Origin: Pseudomonas mandelii
GTDB lineage: Bacteria > Pseudomonadota > Gammaproteobacteria > Pseudomonadales > Pseudomonadaceae
Direction: 5' to 3'
DNA length: 64,000 bases
Assembly: GCF_900106065.1 (NCBI RefSeq)
Contig: NZ_LT629796.1
Span: 1,462,001 to 1,526,000 of the forward strand
The position numbers and the translations under genes are program-made. The notes beneath the pieces were generated by a model, which had not been told where the DNA came from, searched no databases, and worked only from the letters and a program-made list of their open reading frames with translations. Below, one piece after another: positions 1 through 10,524 of this stretch (position 1 is the first letter of the stretch; every line of letters begins with the position of its first letter).

Positions 1-199
1 TCTCTCCGAGAGAGTTGGCCGAGTAGAGAGCCGAAGTACAACTTAGGAAATGACCTACGCGAAAAAAGGACCACGTCGCTTGGATAGCGAGGATGTGAGC
101 CATTTCGCTTGAATTCAGGGAGGCGTCCCACCAGGTCATCTGAAATTTCCGCAGCGCGCGGAACATTTTCCGACAACCTGATGAGACCAGTGCCTTACC
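1..199 (+). other. Unassigned left-edge region, GGA-rich, possible end of a small RNA
   Basis: No convincing gene. On the + strand there are GGA triplets near 46, 68, 82, 91 and 119. The one at 82 sits in a 5-nt loop on a 5-bp stem (TCGCT-TGGAT-AGCGA, 76-90), the shape bound by RsmA/CsrA proteins. A second hairpin TTCCGC-AGCGC-GCGGAA (147-163) followed by CATTTTC could end a transcript. One reading frame is open from position 1 to a stop at about 87, so the tail of a gene starting outside the window is also possible. Confidence 0.25.
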
Positions 200-2113
200 T
201 CAAGAAGACAGGTAAGACGAACGGGTCAGGCCCAGGCGCAGAGCGTCGAGGAACTGGGTGCGCTCGGCGGCAGTGATGCGCGCACTTGCGCACTTGTCGC
301 GGTAGTGGGTCATCAGTTCTTCCGGCGACAAGTGCACGTAACGCAGCATGTCTTCGATGGTGTCGTGGGTTTCGATACCCGCGTGATACACGCTACCGTC
401 GGCGTTCTGGTAGATGTTCACCGAGTCGGTGTCACCGAACAGGTTGTGCATGTCGCCGAGAATTTCCTGGTAGGCGCCGACCAGGAAAATACCCAGCAGG
501 TAGTCCTCGCCTTCGTTCAAACCGTGGACTGGCAGACTGGTTTCGATGCTCTGCTCGTCGACGTATTGCTTGATCTTGCCGTCGGAGTCACAGGTCAGAT
601 CCTGCAGCACGGCGCGGCGCAGCGGCTCTTCGTCGAGACGGTGCAGCGGCAGAATCGGCAGGACCTGGCCGATGGCCCAGGTGTCCGGCAGGCTCTGGAA
701 GACCGAGAAGTTGCAGATGTACTTGTCGGCCAGCTTGTCGTTGAGTTCATCGAGCACCTGACGGTGCGAACGCTGACGCGCCTTCAACGAGTTGTGCAGG
801 CGACGGCACACGGCGAAGTAGCATTGCTCGGCCAGGGCTTTCTCGGCCAGGGTCAGCTTGCCATCGGCGTACTGGGTGGCCACATCGCTCATGTAGTGCG
901 TGGCGCGCCAGTAGGTTTCGGTGACCATCTCGATGTCGGTCGGGCCCAACAGGTCAACCAGCCACTGCACGGTCTCCGGCAGCTCTTCCTTGTTGTCGAT
1001 CTTCGGCACGTCGTCGTTGTGCTTCTCGACGTCGGTCACTTGCACCACCAGCATGGCGTGGTGAGCGGTCAGCGAGCGGCCGCTTTCGGAGAAGATGTTC
1101 GGGTGCGGCAGGCTCTGCGCATCGCAGAACTCCTTGAGCATCCCGACCACGACACCGGCGTAATCGTCCATGTCGTAGTTGATCGAACTGGCGTTGCGCG
1201 AGTGCGTGCCGTCGTAGTCGACGCCCAGACCGCCACCGACGTCGATGTGGTCAACCGGCAAGCCGAGGTTACGCAGTTCGCCGTAGTAACGAATCGCTTC
1301 CTTGAAGCCGTGCTGGTAGTCCGCCAGGTTGGCGATCTGCGAGCCCATGTGGAAGTGCAACAGGCGAATGCCTTGATCCAGGCCAGCCGCGCGGAAACGC
1401 TCGACCACCGACAACAGCTGCGCCGCCGACAGACCGAACTTGGACTTCTCACCGCCGGTGTCCGCCCACTTGCTTGAGGCCAGGGACGACAGACGCACGC
1501 GCAGGCCGACTTGAGGCTTGACCTTCAGCGAGGCGGCTTCTTCGATCACCAGGCCGACTTCGGATTCTTTCTCGATCACGATGAACACGTTGTGGCCCAG
1601 CTTCTGGCCCATCAGCGCCAGTCGGATGAACTCGCGGTCCTTGTAACCGTTGCAAACGATGGTGCCGCCCTTTGGCGCCAGGGCCAATACGGCCAGCAGC
1701 TCAGGCTTGGAGCCGGCTTCCAGGCCGATGGACACATCCTGGGTGGCGATGATGTTTTCGATCACCGCTTCCTGCTGGTTCACCTTGATCGGGTACAGCG
1801 CGGTGTACTTGCTCTGGTATTCCAGGCGCTCGATGTTGGCGTCGAACGCGCCGGTCAGCTGACGCACGCGGTCTTGCAGAATGTCAGGGAAACGCACCAG
1901 CAGCGGCAAGGACAGGCCGCTTTTGCGCAGCTGGTCGACTTGCTCGAAGAGGTCGATAGGCGAACTGGTCGGACCGTTCGGACGAACTTCGACGCGACCG
2001 GCGTCATTGATCGCGAAATACCCGGCCCCCCAATGGCGAATCCCGTAAACACTGCGGCTGTCCGCAACTGTCCATTGGCTGCCATCGTCTTTGCGTGTGC
2101 GTCGTACGGACAT
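200..2113 (-). CDS. speA: Biosynthetic arginine decarboxylase SpeA
   Basis: Decarboxylates arginine to agmatine, the first step of the arginine-to-putrescine polyamine route, using pyridoxal phosphate. The 637-residue length is normal for SpeA. The PLP-binding lysine is in [10 protein letters not shown] (Lys110). The alanine-racemase-type barrel carries the expected [10 protein letters not shown] and [12 protein letters not shown] motifs. The C-terminal domain ends with a segment containing [20 protein letters not shown], as in other SpeA proteins. It starts at an ATG giving [10 protein letters not shown]. The gene reads toward the left edge. A short inverted repeat (CTTACCT/AGGTAAG, 194-216) overlaps its stop codon. 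Confidence 0.96.
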   Translation of the reverse strand: MSVRRTRKDDGSQWTVADSRSVYGIRHWGAGYFAINDAGRVEVRPNGPTSSPIDLFEQVDQLRKSGLSLPLLVRFPDILQDRVRQLTGAFDANIERLEYQSKYTALYPIKVNQQEAVIENIIATQDVSIGLEAGSKPELLAVLALAPKGGTIVCNGYKDREFIRLALMGQKLGHNVFIVIEKESEVGLVIEEAASLKVKPQVGLRVRLSSLASSKWADTGGEKSKFGLSAAQLLSVVERFRAAGLDQGIRLLHFHMGSQIANLADYQHGFKEAIRYYGELRNLGLPVDHIDVGGGLGVDYDGTHSRNASSINYDMDDYAGVVVGMLKEFCDAQSLPHPNIFSESGRSLTAHHAMLVVQVTDVEKHNDDVPKIDNKEELPETVQWLVDLLGPTDIEMVTETYWRATHYMSDVATQYADGKLTLAEKALAEQCYFAVCRRLHNSLKARQRSHRQVLDELNDKLADKYICNFSVFQSLPDTWAIGQVLPILPLHRLDEEPLRRAVLQDLTCDSDGKIKQYVDEQSIETSLPVHGLNEGEDYLLGIFLVGAYQEILGDMHNLFGDTDSVNIYQNADGSVYHAGIETHDTIEDMLRYVHLSPEELMTHYRDKCASARITAAERTQFLDALRLGLTRSSYLSS

Positions 2114-2336
2114 TGAAGTCCCCTATAAAGAAGTCATAGAGCGTCGCCTGGGTTCAGGCCGGCGCAGTCTAAAGAATGAAAATGACGATTAGCCTGCATG
2201 CAAGGGCCATAGACCTCACATTCAGCGCTGAGTTTAGAAACCGGTCAGAACAGGCTCTGTGAAAACCATGTAGACGACGCCAGGCCAGAGTTGAATCAGG
2301 ACTGGATCAAGCCGAGGGTGGTTTTCACAGAGGCTG
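2114..2336. other. Intergenic region between yciH and speA with a 14-bp inverted repeat
   Basis: This non-coding stretch must hold the speA leader and promoter on the - strand. Its right part contains a perfect 14-bp inverted repeat, CTCTGTGAAAACCA at 2255-2268 and TGGTTTTCACAGAG at 2319-2332, separated by 50 nt. The right arm ends 4 nt before the stop codon of yciH. No T-run follows, so it is not a textbook terminator. No ORF or RNA gene was recognised here. Confidence 0.6.
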
Positions 2337-2708
2337 CTAGCCGCCGGACTTCTTCGCTTTGAAACCCAGCTTGATCAGTTCAGCCAAGAGTAGCTCGACA
2401 TGATCGCCCTGGATTTCGATGATTCCGTCTTTCAACGCACCCCCGGTGCCACAGCGTTTCTTCAACGTGGTGGCCAGGTCCTTGAGCGCTTCTTCCGCCA
2501 ACGGCACGCCGGTGATGGTGGTCACCGTCTTGCCGCCACGCCCCTTGCTTTCGCGACGCACGCGAGCGATGCCGTCGCCAGCCGGGATAACGGTCTGTTT
2601 GCAGATGCAGGCGTCCACCGGTTTACTGCAATCCGGGCAATGACGACCTGCGTCGGTGGAAAATACCAGGCCACCAAGGGCGGCGAAGGATGCGGCTTTT
2701 TTGGCCAC
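2337..2708 (-). CDS. yciH: SUI1/YciH-family translation initiation factor-like protein
   Basis: Bacterial relative of eukaryotic eIF1 (SUI1), thought to influence start-site fidelity on the 30S subunit. The N-terminal part has a Cys-rich segment, HCPDCSKPVDACICK, typical of the YciH group. The C-terminal part is the SUI1 fold with GRGGKTVTTITGVP and KKRCGTGGALKDG. I chose the GTG start at 2708 (VAKKAASFAALGG) because AGAGGA lies 6-7 nt upstream. The longer reading frame to 2780 adds an unlikely Pro/Arg-rich leader. The protein is 123 residues, the usual length. It lies upstream of speA on the same strand. Confidence 0.9.
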   Translation of the reverse strand: MAKKAASFAALGGLVFSTDAGRHCPDCSKPVDACICKQTVIPAGDGIARVRRESKGRGGKTVTTITGVPLAEEALKDLATTLKKRCGTGGALKDGIIEIQGDHVELLLAELIKLGFKAKKSGG

Positions 2709-2886
2709 CGGCAATCCTCTTGGGAGGACAAAGACTGGTCGCGGCAACTTGGGAAGCTGCCATCGACCGCGAAGCCCCACTCAGGCAGGGGCAGCGCTAC
2801 TGGGCCAGACAACGCTGGCTCAGTTTGAAAAGGTCGCGCAGTGTAACGGCAAAAAGCCGACTTGCTAAGAGCCAATCGGCGCCAAT

Positions 2887-3444
2887 TTACTGCTCTTTTG
2901 CGACGCCCTTCCCAAGGGCGCACAGATAACGCTTCAACGCGGCCAGGGAGTCCGGGCAATAAGGCTTTTGCTGGATTTCCAGCATGACCTGCTCGATGGG
3001 GATGAAACGCGCTTCAAGCACCTCTTCCGGTTGCAGGATCAACGGGCCGTCCCACACCGCCGAAAACGCCGAACACCAGAGACGATTGCCGGTGTCCTCG
3101 AAGAAGAAGTGATCATGGGCGGTCAATTCCACACCGCTCACGCCCAACTCTTCTTCCAGCTCACGGGCAGCCGATTCGACGTACGTCTCGGTGGCGAGCA
3201 CCATGCCGCCCGCCGCCACATCCCAGTAACCGGGGTAAATGGCTTTGCTCAGGGTTCGACGGTGAACGCACAGTTCACCGACCGAGTTGAACAGCATGAT
3301 GTAGGTGCCACGCCCGATCAGCCCCCGCTCGCGCAGGTCGGAACGGACCAGGGCGCCGAGCAGGTTGTCCTGTTCGTCGACCCAGGCGATGTGTTCGGCA
3401 TCCGAGGCCGCGCGATGGGCAGCCTCTTTGGCGTTATCGACCAT
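2887..3444 (-). CDS. NUDIX hydrolase, YfcD-like
   Basis: A 185-residue NUDIX enzyme. The complete box G-x5-E-x7-REU-x-EE-x-GU is present: GMVLATE, then TYVESAA, then RELEEELGV. The three glutamates of the box bind the metal that cleaves the nucleoside-diphosphate-linked substrate. The surrounding sequence (YIMLFNSVGELCVHRRTLSKAIYPG, in part) resembles the IPP-isomerase-like/YfcD branch. The true substrate cannot be read from sequence. It lies 3 nt downstream of the DUF2333 gene on the same strand, so the two are probably cotranscribed. Confidence 0.9.
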   Translation of the reverse strand: MVDNAKEAAHRAASDAEHIAWVDEQDNLLGALVRSDLRERGLIGRGTYIMLFNSVGELCVHRRTLSKAIYPGYWDVAAGGMVLATETYVESAARELEEELGVSGVELTAHDHFFFEDTGNRLWCSAFSAVWDGPLILQPEEVLEARFIPIEQVMLEIQQKPYCPDSLAALKRYLCALGKGVAKEQ

Positions 3445-3447
3445 GAC

Positions 3448-4515
3448 TCAGCCCTGATTGAGCAATTGACGCAGATCGATCACTGCCGCGTTGGCACGGG
3501 AGATGTAGTTGGCCATGACCAGCGAATGGTTGGCCAGCACACCGAAGCCGCTGCCGTTGAGGATCATCGGGCTCCAGACCGGCTCTTGCGAGGCTTCCAG
3601 CTCACGAATGATCTGACGCACGCTGACCGTGGCGTTCTTCTTGGCCAGCACATCGGCGAAATCGACTTCGATGGCGCGCAGCAAATGGGACAGCGCCCAA
3701 GCCTGGCCGCGGGCTTCATAGAACACGTTATCGATCTGCATCCACGGGGTTTCGACGATTTCTTCATCGACCTGTGGCACCTGACCCGGCGCCAGGACTT
3801 CGGTTTTCAGCGCGGTGTTGAGCTTGACTCGGCCCACGCTGGCCGACAGCCGTTGCGACAGCGAACCCAGACGGGTGCCGACATCGCCCAGCCAGTTGTT
3901 CAGGTTGTCGGCGCGGGCATAGAACAGCGCACTTTTCTGACTCGGATCGGACAGGCGTGCCTGGTAACGGCTCAGGGAATTGATGCCTTCCTGATATTCG
4001 GACTCACTGGAGGGCAGCACCCAGCTCTTGTTGTCGAAGTTGAAACGCGGCTCGGCCTTGGCCAGGTCAGCGTCTTCGGTGGACTGCGACTGGGAACGGG
4101 CGAAGTCCTTACGCATTGCACGACTCAGGTCGCGAACCTGGACCAGCACGCCATATTCCCAGCTCGGCGTATTGTCCATCCACAGACCCGGCGGGAAACG
4201 GTCGTTGGAAATATAGCCACCTGGCTTGCTCAGCAATGTACCAGCGACAGTCTTGAGGGTTTCCACCGTGGTGTACCCGACCACCATTTGCTTGCCTTCT
4301 TTCTCGGCCGCCACTTGCGCATTCTGTTGAACCGGGAACAGTGCCGGCTCCTGGCTCCAATACCAGCCCAGCCCGATCGTCACCAGCAGGTAAAGGCCAA
4401 TCAGCGTCGCCAGCGCCCGGCTGAACAACAGGCCGCCGACGTAACTGCGGGTGGCCGATTTCGGTTCAGCGGCACGTTCAGGCGCGCTGCCCGCGCGATT
4501 CTTCCAGTCCAGCAT
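3448..4515 (-). CDS. DUF2333 family membrane-anchored protein
   Basis: A 355-residue protein with a short N-terminal cytoplasmic tail, one strong membrane segment near residues 30-50 (LFSRALATLIGLYLLVTIGL) and a large outer domain. It matches the DUF2333 family, found mainly in Pseudomonas and relatives. I know of no established function. It is the first gene of a likely two-gene unit with the NUDIX hydrolase. The 288-bp region upstream is shared with the divergent gcbA. I see no sign of damage. Confidence 0.85.
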   Translation of the reverse strand: MLDWKNRAGSAPERAAEPKSATRSYVGGLLFSRALATLIGLYLLVTIGLGWYWSQEPALFPVQQNAQVAAEKEGKQMVVGYTTVETLKTVAGTLLSKPGGYISNDRFPPGLWMDNTPSWEYGVLVQVRDLSRAMRKDFARSQSQSTEDADLAKAEPRFNFDNKSWVLPSSESEYQEGINSLSRYQARLSDPSQKSALFYARADNLNNWLGDVGTRLGSLSQRLSASVGRVKLNTALKTEVLAPGQVPQVDEEIVETPWMQIDNVFYEARGQAWALSHLLRAIEVDFADVLAKKNATVSVRQIIRELEASQEPVWSPMILNGSGFGVLANHSLVMANYISRANAAVIDLRQLLNQG

Positions 4516-4803
4516 GGCGATATCCTTTCAATCACTTGAGTTCATCGGTTCGACCACAACCCTACGCCATCGTGCCTCGTTTGCCGCGCATTAAATCCTG
4601 CGGGAAATGGCGGGACTTACAATGACCGCGATCAGGGGCCACTATAAATGAAGCACAGCCGCGAGCCTATGCGACCATCCAGTCAGAAACTGAATAAGGC
4701 CGCTTTGCAGATTATTGACACACGATGCTCATGGGATTGAAAAGAGGTGCTAGCATAGAGCCACCAGTCGATCTCAGCATGCACCCTAACTAGTAGTCAG
4801 GAT

Positions 4804-6474
4804 ATGACCGAGCCAGAAGACCCCAGCCGTGAGCGCCTCAAGCACCACTTTGCCCAGCGGGTAATTCATCAGGCACGTCAGATTCTTGAGATATGGCAGC
4901 GCCTGCAACGCAGCGAGTGGTCCAACACCGATTTGTCGGAACTGAGCGAGGCCAACCTGCGCCTGCTGCGCTTTGCCGAACGTTTCGAACAACCGGAACA
5001 CACGCAACTGGCGCGTCACATCGGCCAGTCGCTGGAGGCTGTCGACGCCAATCGCGGACGCCTGAGCAGTGGCCTGATCACCGACCTCAATCGCTTGATG
5101 CAGCGTCTGTCGCGCACCGGCCTGCGCCACGGCGATCAGCTCGAACAAACCTTTCTGCCACCGCTGCGCAAGCCGATCTACGTGATGTTGCAGGATCACG
5201 ACCGCGCCGAGCGCCTGGCCAAGCAGCTGGAGTTTTTCGGGCTCAGCGCCCAATCCCTGGACAGCGTTGCGGCGTTTCGCTCCTCTATGATCGAGCGCCT
5301 GCCCGCCGCCATCGTCATGGACGTGGACTTCAGTGGCGCCGGCATCGGCCTGAAACTGGCCGCCGAAGCCCAGGTCGGACTGGATGAGCCTTTACCGCTG
5401 TTGTTCTTCAGCTTGCTCGAAACAGACACTCCCACCCGCCTCGCCGCCGTGCGCGCCGGTGGCCAGGAGTTTCTCACCGGCACCCTCGAAGCCTCAAGCC
5501 TGCTGGAGAAGATCGAAGTCCTGACCTGTGTCGCCCAGTACGAACCTTATAAAGTGCTGATCATCGACGACTCCCGCGCCCAGGCCTTGCACACCGAGCG
5601 CCTGCTGAACAGCGCCGGAATCGTCACGCGCACCCTGATCGACCCGATTCAGGCCATGGCCGAACTGGCGGACTTTCAGCCGGACCTGATCATCCTCGAC
5701 ATGTACATGCCGACCTGCACCGGCACGGAACTGGCCAAGGTGATCCGGCACAACGACCGCTACGTGAGCGTACCGATCATTTACCTGTCCGCCGAAGATG
5801 ATCTGGACAAGCAACTCGACGCCATGAGCGAAGGCGGCGACGACTTCCTGACCAAACCGATCAAGCCGCGGCACCTGATCACCACTGTGCGCAACCGCGC
5901 GGCGCGGGCACGCAATCTGAAAGCACGGATGGTGCGCGACAGCCTGACCGGTTTGTACAACCACACCCACATCCTGCAATTGCTCGAGGACTGCAGCTTC
6001 CGCGCCCGCCGCGAGAGCAAGCCGTTGAGTTTTGCGATGCTCGACATCGACCACTTCAAACGGGTCAACGACAGCCACGGCCACCCCATGGGCGACCGGG
6101 TCATCAAGAGCCTGGCGCTGTTTCTCAAGCAGCGGTTGCGCAAAACAGATTTCATCGGCCGCTACGGTGGCGAGGAATTCGCCATCGTCATGCCGGACAC
6201 CGATCTCGAAGCGGCCCACAGAGTGCTCGATGAAATCCGTCAGCGGTTTGCCGAAATCCACTACCCGGCCCAGCCCCAGGATTTGTGGTGCACGTTCAGC
6301 GCCGGAGTGGTGGAGCTGTGCGACCACTCCGACAGCCTGATGATGGCCAGCCAGGCGGACGAAGCGCTGTACCGCGCCAAGGACGGTGGACGTAACCGCG
6401 TGCAGGCTGCGCGGACGTCAAAGCAAAGTGCCACTTTTTCATCGGAATGGACCCATTCGGTCATAACCCTGTAA
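4804..6474 (+). CDS. gcbA: Diguanylate cyclase GcbA (REC-REC-GGDEF)
   Basis: Makes cyclic di-GMP from two GTP. After about 120 residues of helical N-terminus there are two receiver-like domains (about 122-240 and 249-366) and a GGDEF domain (about 378-540). The active site is GGEEF with an RxxD inhibitory site (RKTD) five residues before it, so product inhibition is expected. The second receiver has the phosphorylation set IIDDS, ILDMYMP and the TKPIKP lysine. The first receiver lacks the paired N-terminal acidic residues. Synteny with PAO1 PA4843 and the domain order point to GcbA/AdcA, which promotes early surface attachment and affects flagella-driven motility in Pseudomonas. The start has AGGA very close upstream. 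Confidence 0.88.
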   Translation: MTEPEDPSRERLKHHFAQRVIHQARQILEIWQRLQRSEWSNTDLSELSEANLRLLRFAERFEQPEHTQLARHIGQSLEAVDANRGRLSSGLITDLNRLMQRLSRTGLRHGDQLEQTFLPPLRKPIYVMLQDHDRAERLAKQLEFFGLSAQSLDSVAAFRSSMIERLPAAIVMDVDFSGAGIGLKLAAEAQVGLDEPLPLLFFSLLETDTPTRLAAVRAGGQEFLTGTLEASSLLEKIEVLTCVAQYEPYKVLIIDDSRAQALHTERLLNSAGIVTRTLIDPIQAMAELADFQPDLIILDMYMPTCTGTELAKVIRHNDRYVSVPIIYLSAEDDLDKQLDAMSEGGDDFLTKPIKPRHLITTVRNRAARARNLKARMVRDSLTGLYNHTHILQLLEDCSFRARRESKPLSFAMLDIDHFKRVNDSHGHPMGDRVIKSLALFLKQRLRKTDFIGRYGGEEFAIVMPDTDLEAAHRVLDEIRQRFAEIHYPAQPQDLWCTFSAGVVELCDHSDSLMMASQADEALYRAKDGGRNRVQAARTSKQSATFSSEWTHSVITL

Positions 6475-6526
6475 CAGAAACGCAATAACTTCAGGCGCTT
6501 ACCATTCTGCCGTTGGTAGACCCGCG

Positions 6527-8473
6527 ATGCGCCTGAAGCTGCTGACCAATCTCAACACCCTCCTTTTAGTCGCCGTGTGCGTGGCCCTTGGCGCGACGCT
6601 CTGGTGGTCGCAAAAAGCCCTCGAACGCCCCTATCTGCTGATGGAGCGTTACCTCGGTTTGTCCCAGCAATTTCAAAATGAAGTGGCGCGCAACGTCGAG
6701 GATTATCTCGCCAGCGGCGATGCCCTGCGCCTGAGCAGCGCCAGCCAGGCCATCGACAGCCTGCAAAAGGAACTCGGTGAATTACCGCCAGCCCTGGCCG
6801 ACACCTTGCGTCCGAGCCTGTCGAACCTGAGTGAATTCAGCAAGACCGACCTGCTGGCTGCCGGCAAACTTGCCGGGGACCCTCAAGCCTTGCTGCTGCA
6901 AGCTGAACGTGAACTCGGCGCCAGCCTCGATCAGCTCAGCCAATACGCCAGCGGGAACGCAGCGTACCTCGCTCCCTTGCTCGCCGCGTCCCAGCACCTG
7001 GGTAAACTGTCGCTGGCGCGGGACAAACTGGTCAGCAGCGGTCGCAGTGAACTGGCCGCCGATGTCGAACGCGAAGTCGCCAGCATTCGTGCGCAGGCCG
7101 AGCTGATAGGCGCCTTGCCGCTGCTCGGGGTGGCCGCCAGCAGCGAATCCGGCACCGATGATTTCGCCGCGATGATGGGGCTGGAGAACACCGAAAAAAC
7201 CGTCGCCGAAGATGCCGGTGTCGCCCTCAAACGGGAACTCAACAGCTTGCTGACGCGTTACCCCGCTGAACTGGCGCGCACTCGCGAGCAAATCCAGAAA
7301 CGCACCGACCTCAGCACCGCGACGCACCTGAAGATCGCCGACGTACAGCAGGCCATTGCCGGACTGGAGCCGGTGGTCCGCGCCCAGCACGGGCAGATCC
7401 AGGGCGAAGTACGCTTGATGCAGGGCGTGATGATCGGCCTGATTCTGCTGATCGCCTTGTTGATCGACACCTTGCAACGCAAGCTGGCCCGGACACTGAC
7501 CAACCTCGCTCCGGCCCTGTCGACCTGGGCCGAAGGCGACTTCAGCCAGGAAATTCAATTGGGCAAGACCAATCGCGAACTGCACGACATTGAAGCCTCG
7601 CTCAACCGCTTGCGCGCGTACCTGGCGGACCTGGTCGGGACTATTCGTCTCAATGCCGAGCAGGTCGCCGGCAGTAGCCGCACTTTGGCCGAGTTGAGCA
7701 ACGACTTGCACAGCGGCGCCGAACATCAGGCCGGCGACACCGCGCTGATCCGCGATTCTCTCGGCGAACTGGAAGCAACGATCCAACAAGTTGCTGGCGA
7801 TGCCAGCCAGGCCGCCGACGCCAGTCGTCATGCCGGAATCGCGGTCGAGCATGGCCAGAAAGTTATCGGCCTGAGCCTCACCGGCCTGCATGCGCTGGTG
7901 GGTGAAGTGCAAGGCAATGCGCAGATGATCGAACACCTGGCAGAAGAATCGGCGACCATCGGCGGCGTTCTGACGGTCATCCGCTCGATTGCCGACCAGA
8001 CCAACCTGCTGGCCCTGAACGCCGCCATCGAAGCCGCCCGCGCCGGGGAAATGGGTCGTGGGTTTGCGGTGGTGGCGGAAGAGGTTCGCTCGTTGGCGCA
8101 ACGCACGGCCGGGGCCACCGCAGAGATCCAGACCTTGATCGCCGGCCTGCAAACCGCCGCGCGGCAATCGGTGGAAGGCATGCGCGCCCAGGTCGAACAC
8201 GCCGAAGCCACGGCCAATCAGGCTCAGGCTGCCGACGGTGCATTGGATAAAATCGTCGGGGCGATCCAGACCATTTCCGACACCGCCGTGCGCATTGCCG
8301 ATGTCACTGCGCAGCAGAGTGGTGCGGTCAGTGAGATCCGTGATCACAGCGAACGTATCCACAAGCTGGGTGGGGATAATTTGTTGCGCATTGGCGAGGG
8401 GCGCGTACAAGGGGAGAACCTGCTGGTGTTGGGCGCACGCTTGCATACCGCCGTTCAAGCTTTCCGCGTCTGA
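6527..8473 (+). CDS. ctpL: Methyl-accepting chemotaxis protein, CtpL-like
   Basis: A 648-residue chemoreceptor. It has a first membrane helix at about residues 8-27 ([17 protein letters not shown]), a periplasmic helical sensor domain of about 270 residues, a second helix at about 298-316 ([13 protein letters not shown]), then a HAMP linker and a long cytoplasmic signalling coiled coil. The receptor tip is the canonical run beginning [19 protein letters not shown] and continuing to [13 protein letters not shown], which contacts CheA and CheW. The position next to gcbA and dsbD matches PAO1 PA4844 (CtpL), reported as a receptor for low phosphate. The ligand is inferred from that position only. 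Confidence 0.85.
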   Translation: MRLKLLTNLNTLLLVAVCVALGATLWWSQKALERPYLLMERYLGLSQQFQNEVARNVEDYLASGDALRLSSASQAIDSLQKELGELPPALADTLRPSLSNLSEFSKTDLLAAGKLAGDPQALLLQAERELGASLDQLSQYASGNAAYLAPLLAASQHLGKLSLARDKLVSSGRSELAADVEREVASIRAQAELIGALPLLGVAASSESGTDDFAAMMGLENTEKTVAEDAGVALKRELNSLLTRYPAELARTREQIQKRTDLSTATHLKIADVQQAIAGLEPVVRAQHGQIQGEVRLMQGVMIGLILLIALLIDTLQRKLARTLTNLAPALSTWAEGDFSQEIQLGKTNRELHDIEASLNRLRAYLADLVGTIRLNAEQVAGSSRTLAELSNDLHSGAEHQAGDTALIRDSLGELEATIQQVAGDASQAADASRHAGIAVEHGQKVIGLSLTGLHALVGEVQGNAQMIEHLAEESATIGGVLTVIRSIADQTNLLALNAAIEAARAGEMGRGFAVVAEEVRSLAQRTAGATAEIQTLIAGLQTAARQSVEGMRAQVEHAEATANQAQAADGALDKIVGAIQTISDTAVRIADVTAQQSGAVSEIRDHSERIHKLGGDNLLRIGEGRVQGENLLVLGARLHTAVQAFRV

Positions 8474-8485
8474 TAGACCGCCATG

Positions 8486-8587
8486 CCCCGCAGGAGCGAG
8501 GCTTGCCCGCGAACCATTCGATGCGGTCATTCAGGCAAACCGCGTCATCGTCCTTCGCGGGACAGCCTCGCGCCTACAGGGGCGGGG
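8486..8587. repeat. REP/BIME inverted pair between ctpL and dsbD
   Basis: Two oppositely oriented REP-type units: CAGGAGCGAGGCTTGCCCGCGAA on the left half and TTCGCGGGACAGCCTCGCGCCT on the right. The right unit carries several mismatches. It lies just after the ctpL stop. Confidence 0.8.
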
Positions 8588-8641
8588 CAATCCGCGCGAC
8601 TGTCCGCTATCATGCCCCCAATTCCGATACGCGAGATTGTC

Positions 8642-10393
8642 ATGCGCCGTTTGCTCTGCCTGCTGCTTTTAGTGCTCGCCCTGCCGGCAAACGCCGCCGG
8701 GTTGCTGGAGAGTCGACCCAGTTCCACCCTGGGCTCGATCAACAACAGTGCCGACTTCCTGCCGGTGCGCGAGGCATTTCAGCTGAGCCTGGTCGACAGC
8801 ACGCCGCAATCGATCAAGCTGCGTTTTGTCGCCACAGAGGGTTACTACCTCTATCGACACCGCTTTCAGTTTCGCGCCGAACCGGCCGAAGTTGGCCTTG
8901 GCGCGGCGCAATTGCCCAAGGGCGAACAAAAGCACGATGAGTACTTTGGCGACGTCGAGGTCTATCACGGCGTGCTCGACGTCGAAGTGCCGCGCACCGA
9001 TCCCCGCGCCTTCACGCTGGCCGTGACCTATCAGGGCTGCGCCGACAAAGGCCTGTGTTATCCGCCCGAAACCGAACGACTGAACATAGATGGCATTGGC
9101 GCAACGACGCCCGCCACGGCCCAGAGCTGGAGCTGGCGCGAGCTCGCCTTGTTCTTCCTTGCGGGTCTGGGCCTGACCTTCACCCCGTGCGTACTGCCGA
9201 TGCTGCCGATCCTCTCCGGCGTGGTGTTGCGCGGCCAGATCGGTGGGTTGCGCGGTTTCAATCTGTCGCTCGCGTATGTACTGCCCATGGCCGCCTGCTT
9301 CGCCCTGCTGGGTGCGTTGATGGGAATGTTCGGCGCCCAGCTCAACCTTCAGGCGCGTCTGCAATCGGCGTGGGTGCTGGTGCCGTTCGCGATGTTTTTT
9401 GCGGTGTTTGCCCTCGCGATGTTTGGCGTGTTCGAACTCAAGCTGCCACATGCCATCAGCAGTCGCCTGGACCGGATCGCCGGGCGTACCGAAGGCGGTT
9501 CGTTATGGGGCGCCGCGGTCCTGGGCGTGGTGTCCAGCCTGCTGGTGTCGCCTTGCGTATCGGCGCCGCTGGCCGGTGCATTGCTTTATATCAGCGCCAG
9601 CGGCGATGCACTGGGGGGAGGCTTGAAACTGTTCATGCTCGGCCTCGGCATGGGGGCGCCGTTGTTACTCGTGGCCACCGGCGGCGCAGCCTGGCTGCCG
9701 AAAAGCGGGCCGTGGCTGGTCTATGTAAAAAATGCCATTGGCGTGTTGTTGCTGGGATTGGCAATCGGGCTGGTCAGTCGCGTATTGCCGGGGCAAATCA
9801 CCTTGCTGCTGATCGGTTTGCTGGCCGGTGGCGTCGGCTTGTTCATGGGCGCGCTGGAATTCGTCTACAAACCGCCACGAAAACGCCTCGGCCAACTGCT
9901 CGGGATGTTTCTGCTGTTTTACGCACTGGCCTGTTGGTTCGGGGCGTTCAGCGGGCAGACCGACCCGTTCAACCCGATTGGCCAACCGCGCATCATTGCC
10001 GGCACCGAACAGCCGCAAAACACCAGCGCCTGGCAAACCATCAGCACTCCGGCAGACCTGGATCGCGTCCTCGCCGAGGCCAAATCCGCCAACACCCCGC
10101 TGCTGCTCGACTGGTACGCCGACTGGTGCATCAGCTGCAAAGTCATCGAACGCGAAGTGCTCAACGACGCCACCGTCATCGAACGTCTGAAAGGCTATCG
10201 CCTCGTGCGTTTCGATATCACTGCCAGCAACGCCGAACAACGTGCCCTGCTCGATCGCTACAAACTGTTCGGCCCTCCGGCCCTGATGTTTTTCGGCAAG
10301 GACGGTGTCGAACGCGCCGATGTGCGAGTGATCGGCGAGATCAGCGCGACAGACTTCGCCGAACGTGTTGCGAAAGCAAATGACCGGATTTAA
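8642..10393 (+). CDS. dsbD: Thiol:disulfide interchange protein DsbD
   Basis: Moves electrons from cytoplasmic thioredoxin across the inner membrane to periplasmic disulfide isomerases and cytochrome c maturation partners. The protein has 583 residues in the usual three-part order. A signal peptide (MRRLLCLLLLVLALPANA) is followed by an N-terminal domain with the redox pair in GCADKGLCYPP. The eight-helix membrane domain has cysteines in TPCVLPMLPI and SPCVSAPLAG, and the C-terminal thioredoxin domain has WCISCK. I chose the ATG at 8642 because it begins the signal peptide. The longer frame from 8483 reads through a REP element. A weak hairpin (TGACCGG/CCGGTCA, 10381-10404) spans the stop codon. 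Confidence 0.95.
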   Translation: MRRLLCLLLLVLALPANAAGLLESRPSSTLGSINNSADFLPVREAFQLSLVDSTPQSIKLRFVATEGYYLYRHRFQFRAEPAEVGLGAAQLPKGEQKHDEYFGDVEVYHGVLDVEVPRTDPRAFTLAVTYQGCADKGLCYPPETERLNIDGIGATTPATAQSWSWRELALFFLAGLGLTFTPCVLPMLPILSGVVLRGQIGGLRGFNLSLAYVLPMAACFALLGALMGMFGAQLNLQARLQSAWVLVPFAMFFAVFALAMFGVFELKLPHAISSRLDRIAGRTEGGSLWGAAVLGVVSSLLVSPCVSAPLAGALLYISASGDALGGGLKLFMLGLGMGAPLLLVATGGAAWLPKSGPWLVYVKNAIGVLLLGLAIGLVSRVLPGQITLLLIGLLAGGVGLFMGALEFVYKPPRKRLGQLLGMFLLFYALACWFGAFSGQTDPFNPIGQPRIIAGTEQPQNTSAWQTISTPADLDRVLAEAKSANTPLLLDWYADWCISCKVIEREVLNDATVIERLKGYRLVRFDITASNAEQRALLDRYKLFGPPALMFFGKDGVERADVRVIGEISATDFAERVAKANDRI

Positions 10394-10524
10394 CAGGCCG
10401 GTCACATATTTCGCGCAAACATCGGCCATCGTGCTGGCTTTTGCATAGAACTGGACAGTCACAAAGGCTTTGCGGCATAGTCGCCGGGTTCTGACAACTG
10501 CACACAGATAACAAGGAACAGCAG

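Noticed and set aside
2968..4539. 523-residue + strand open frame over the NUDIX and DUF2333 genes
   Set aside because: It spans two real antisense genes and their junction. Composition is shadow-like.
8483..8641. Upstream extension of dsbD
   Set aside because: The extra residues are encoded by a REP element. A proper signal peptide begins at 8642.
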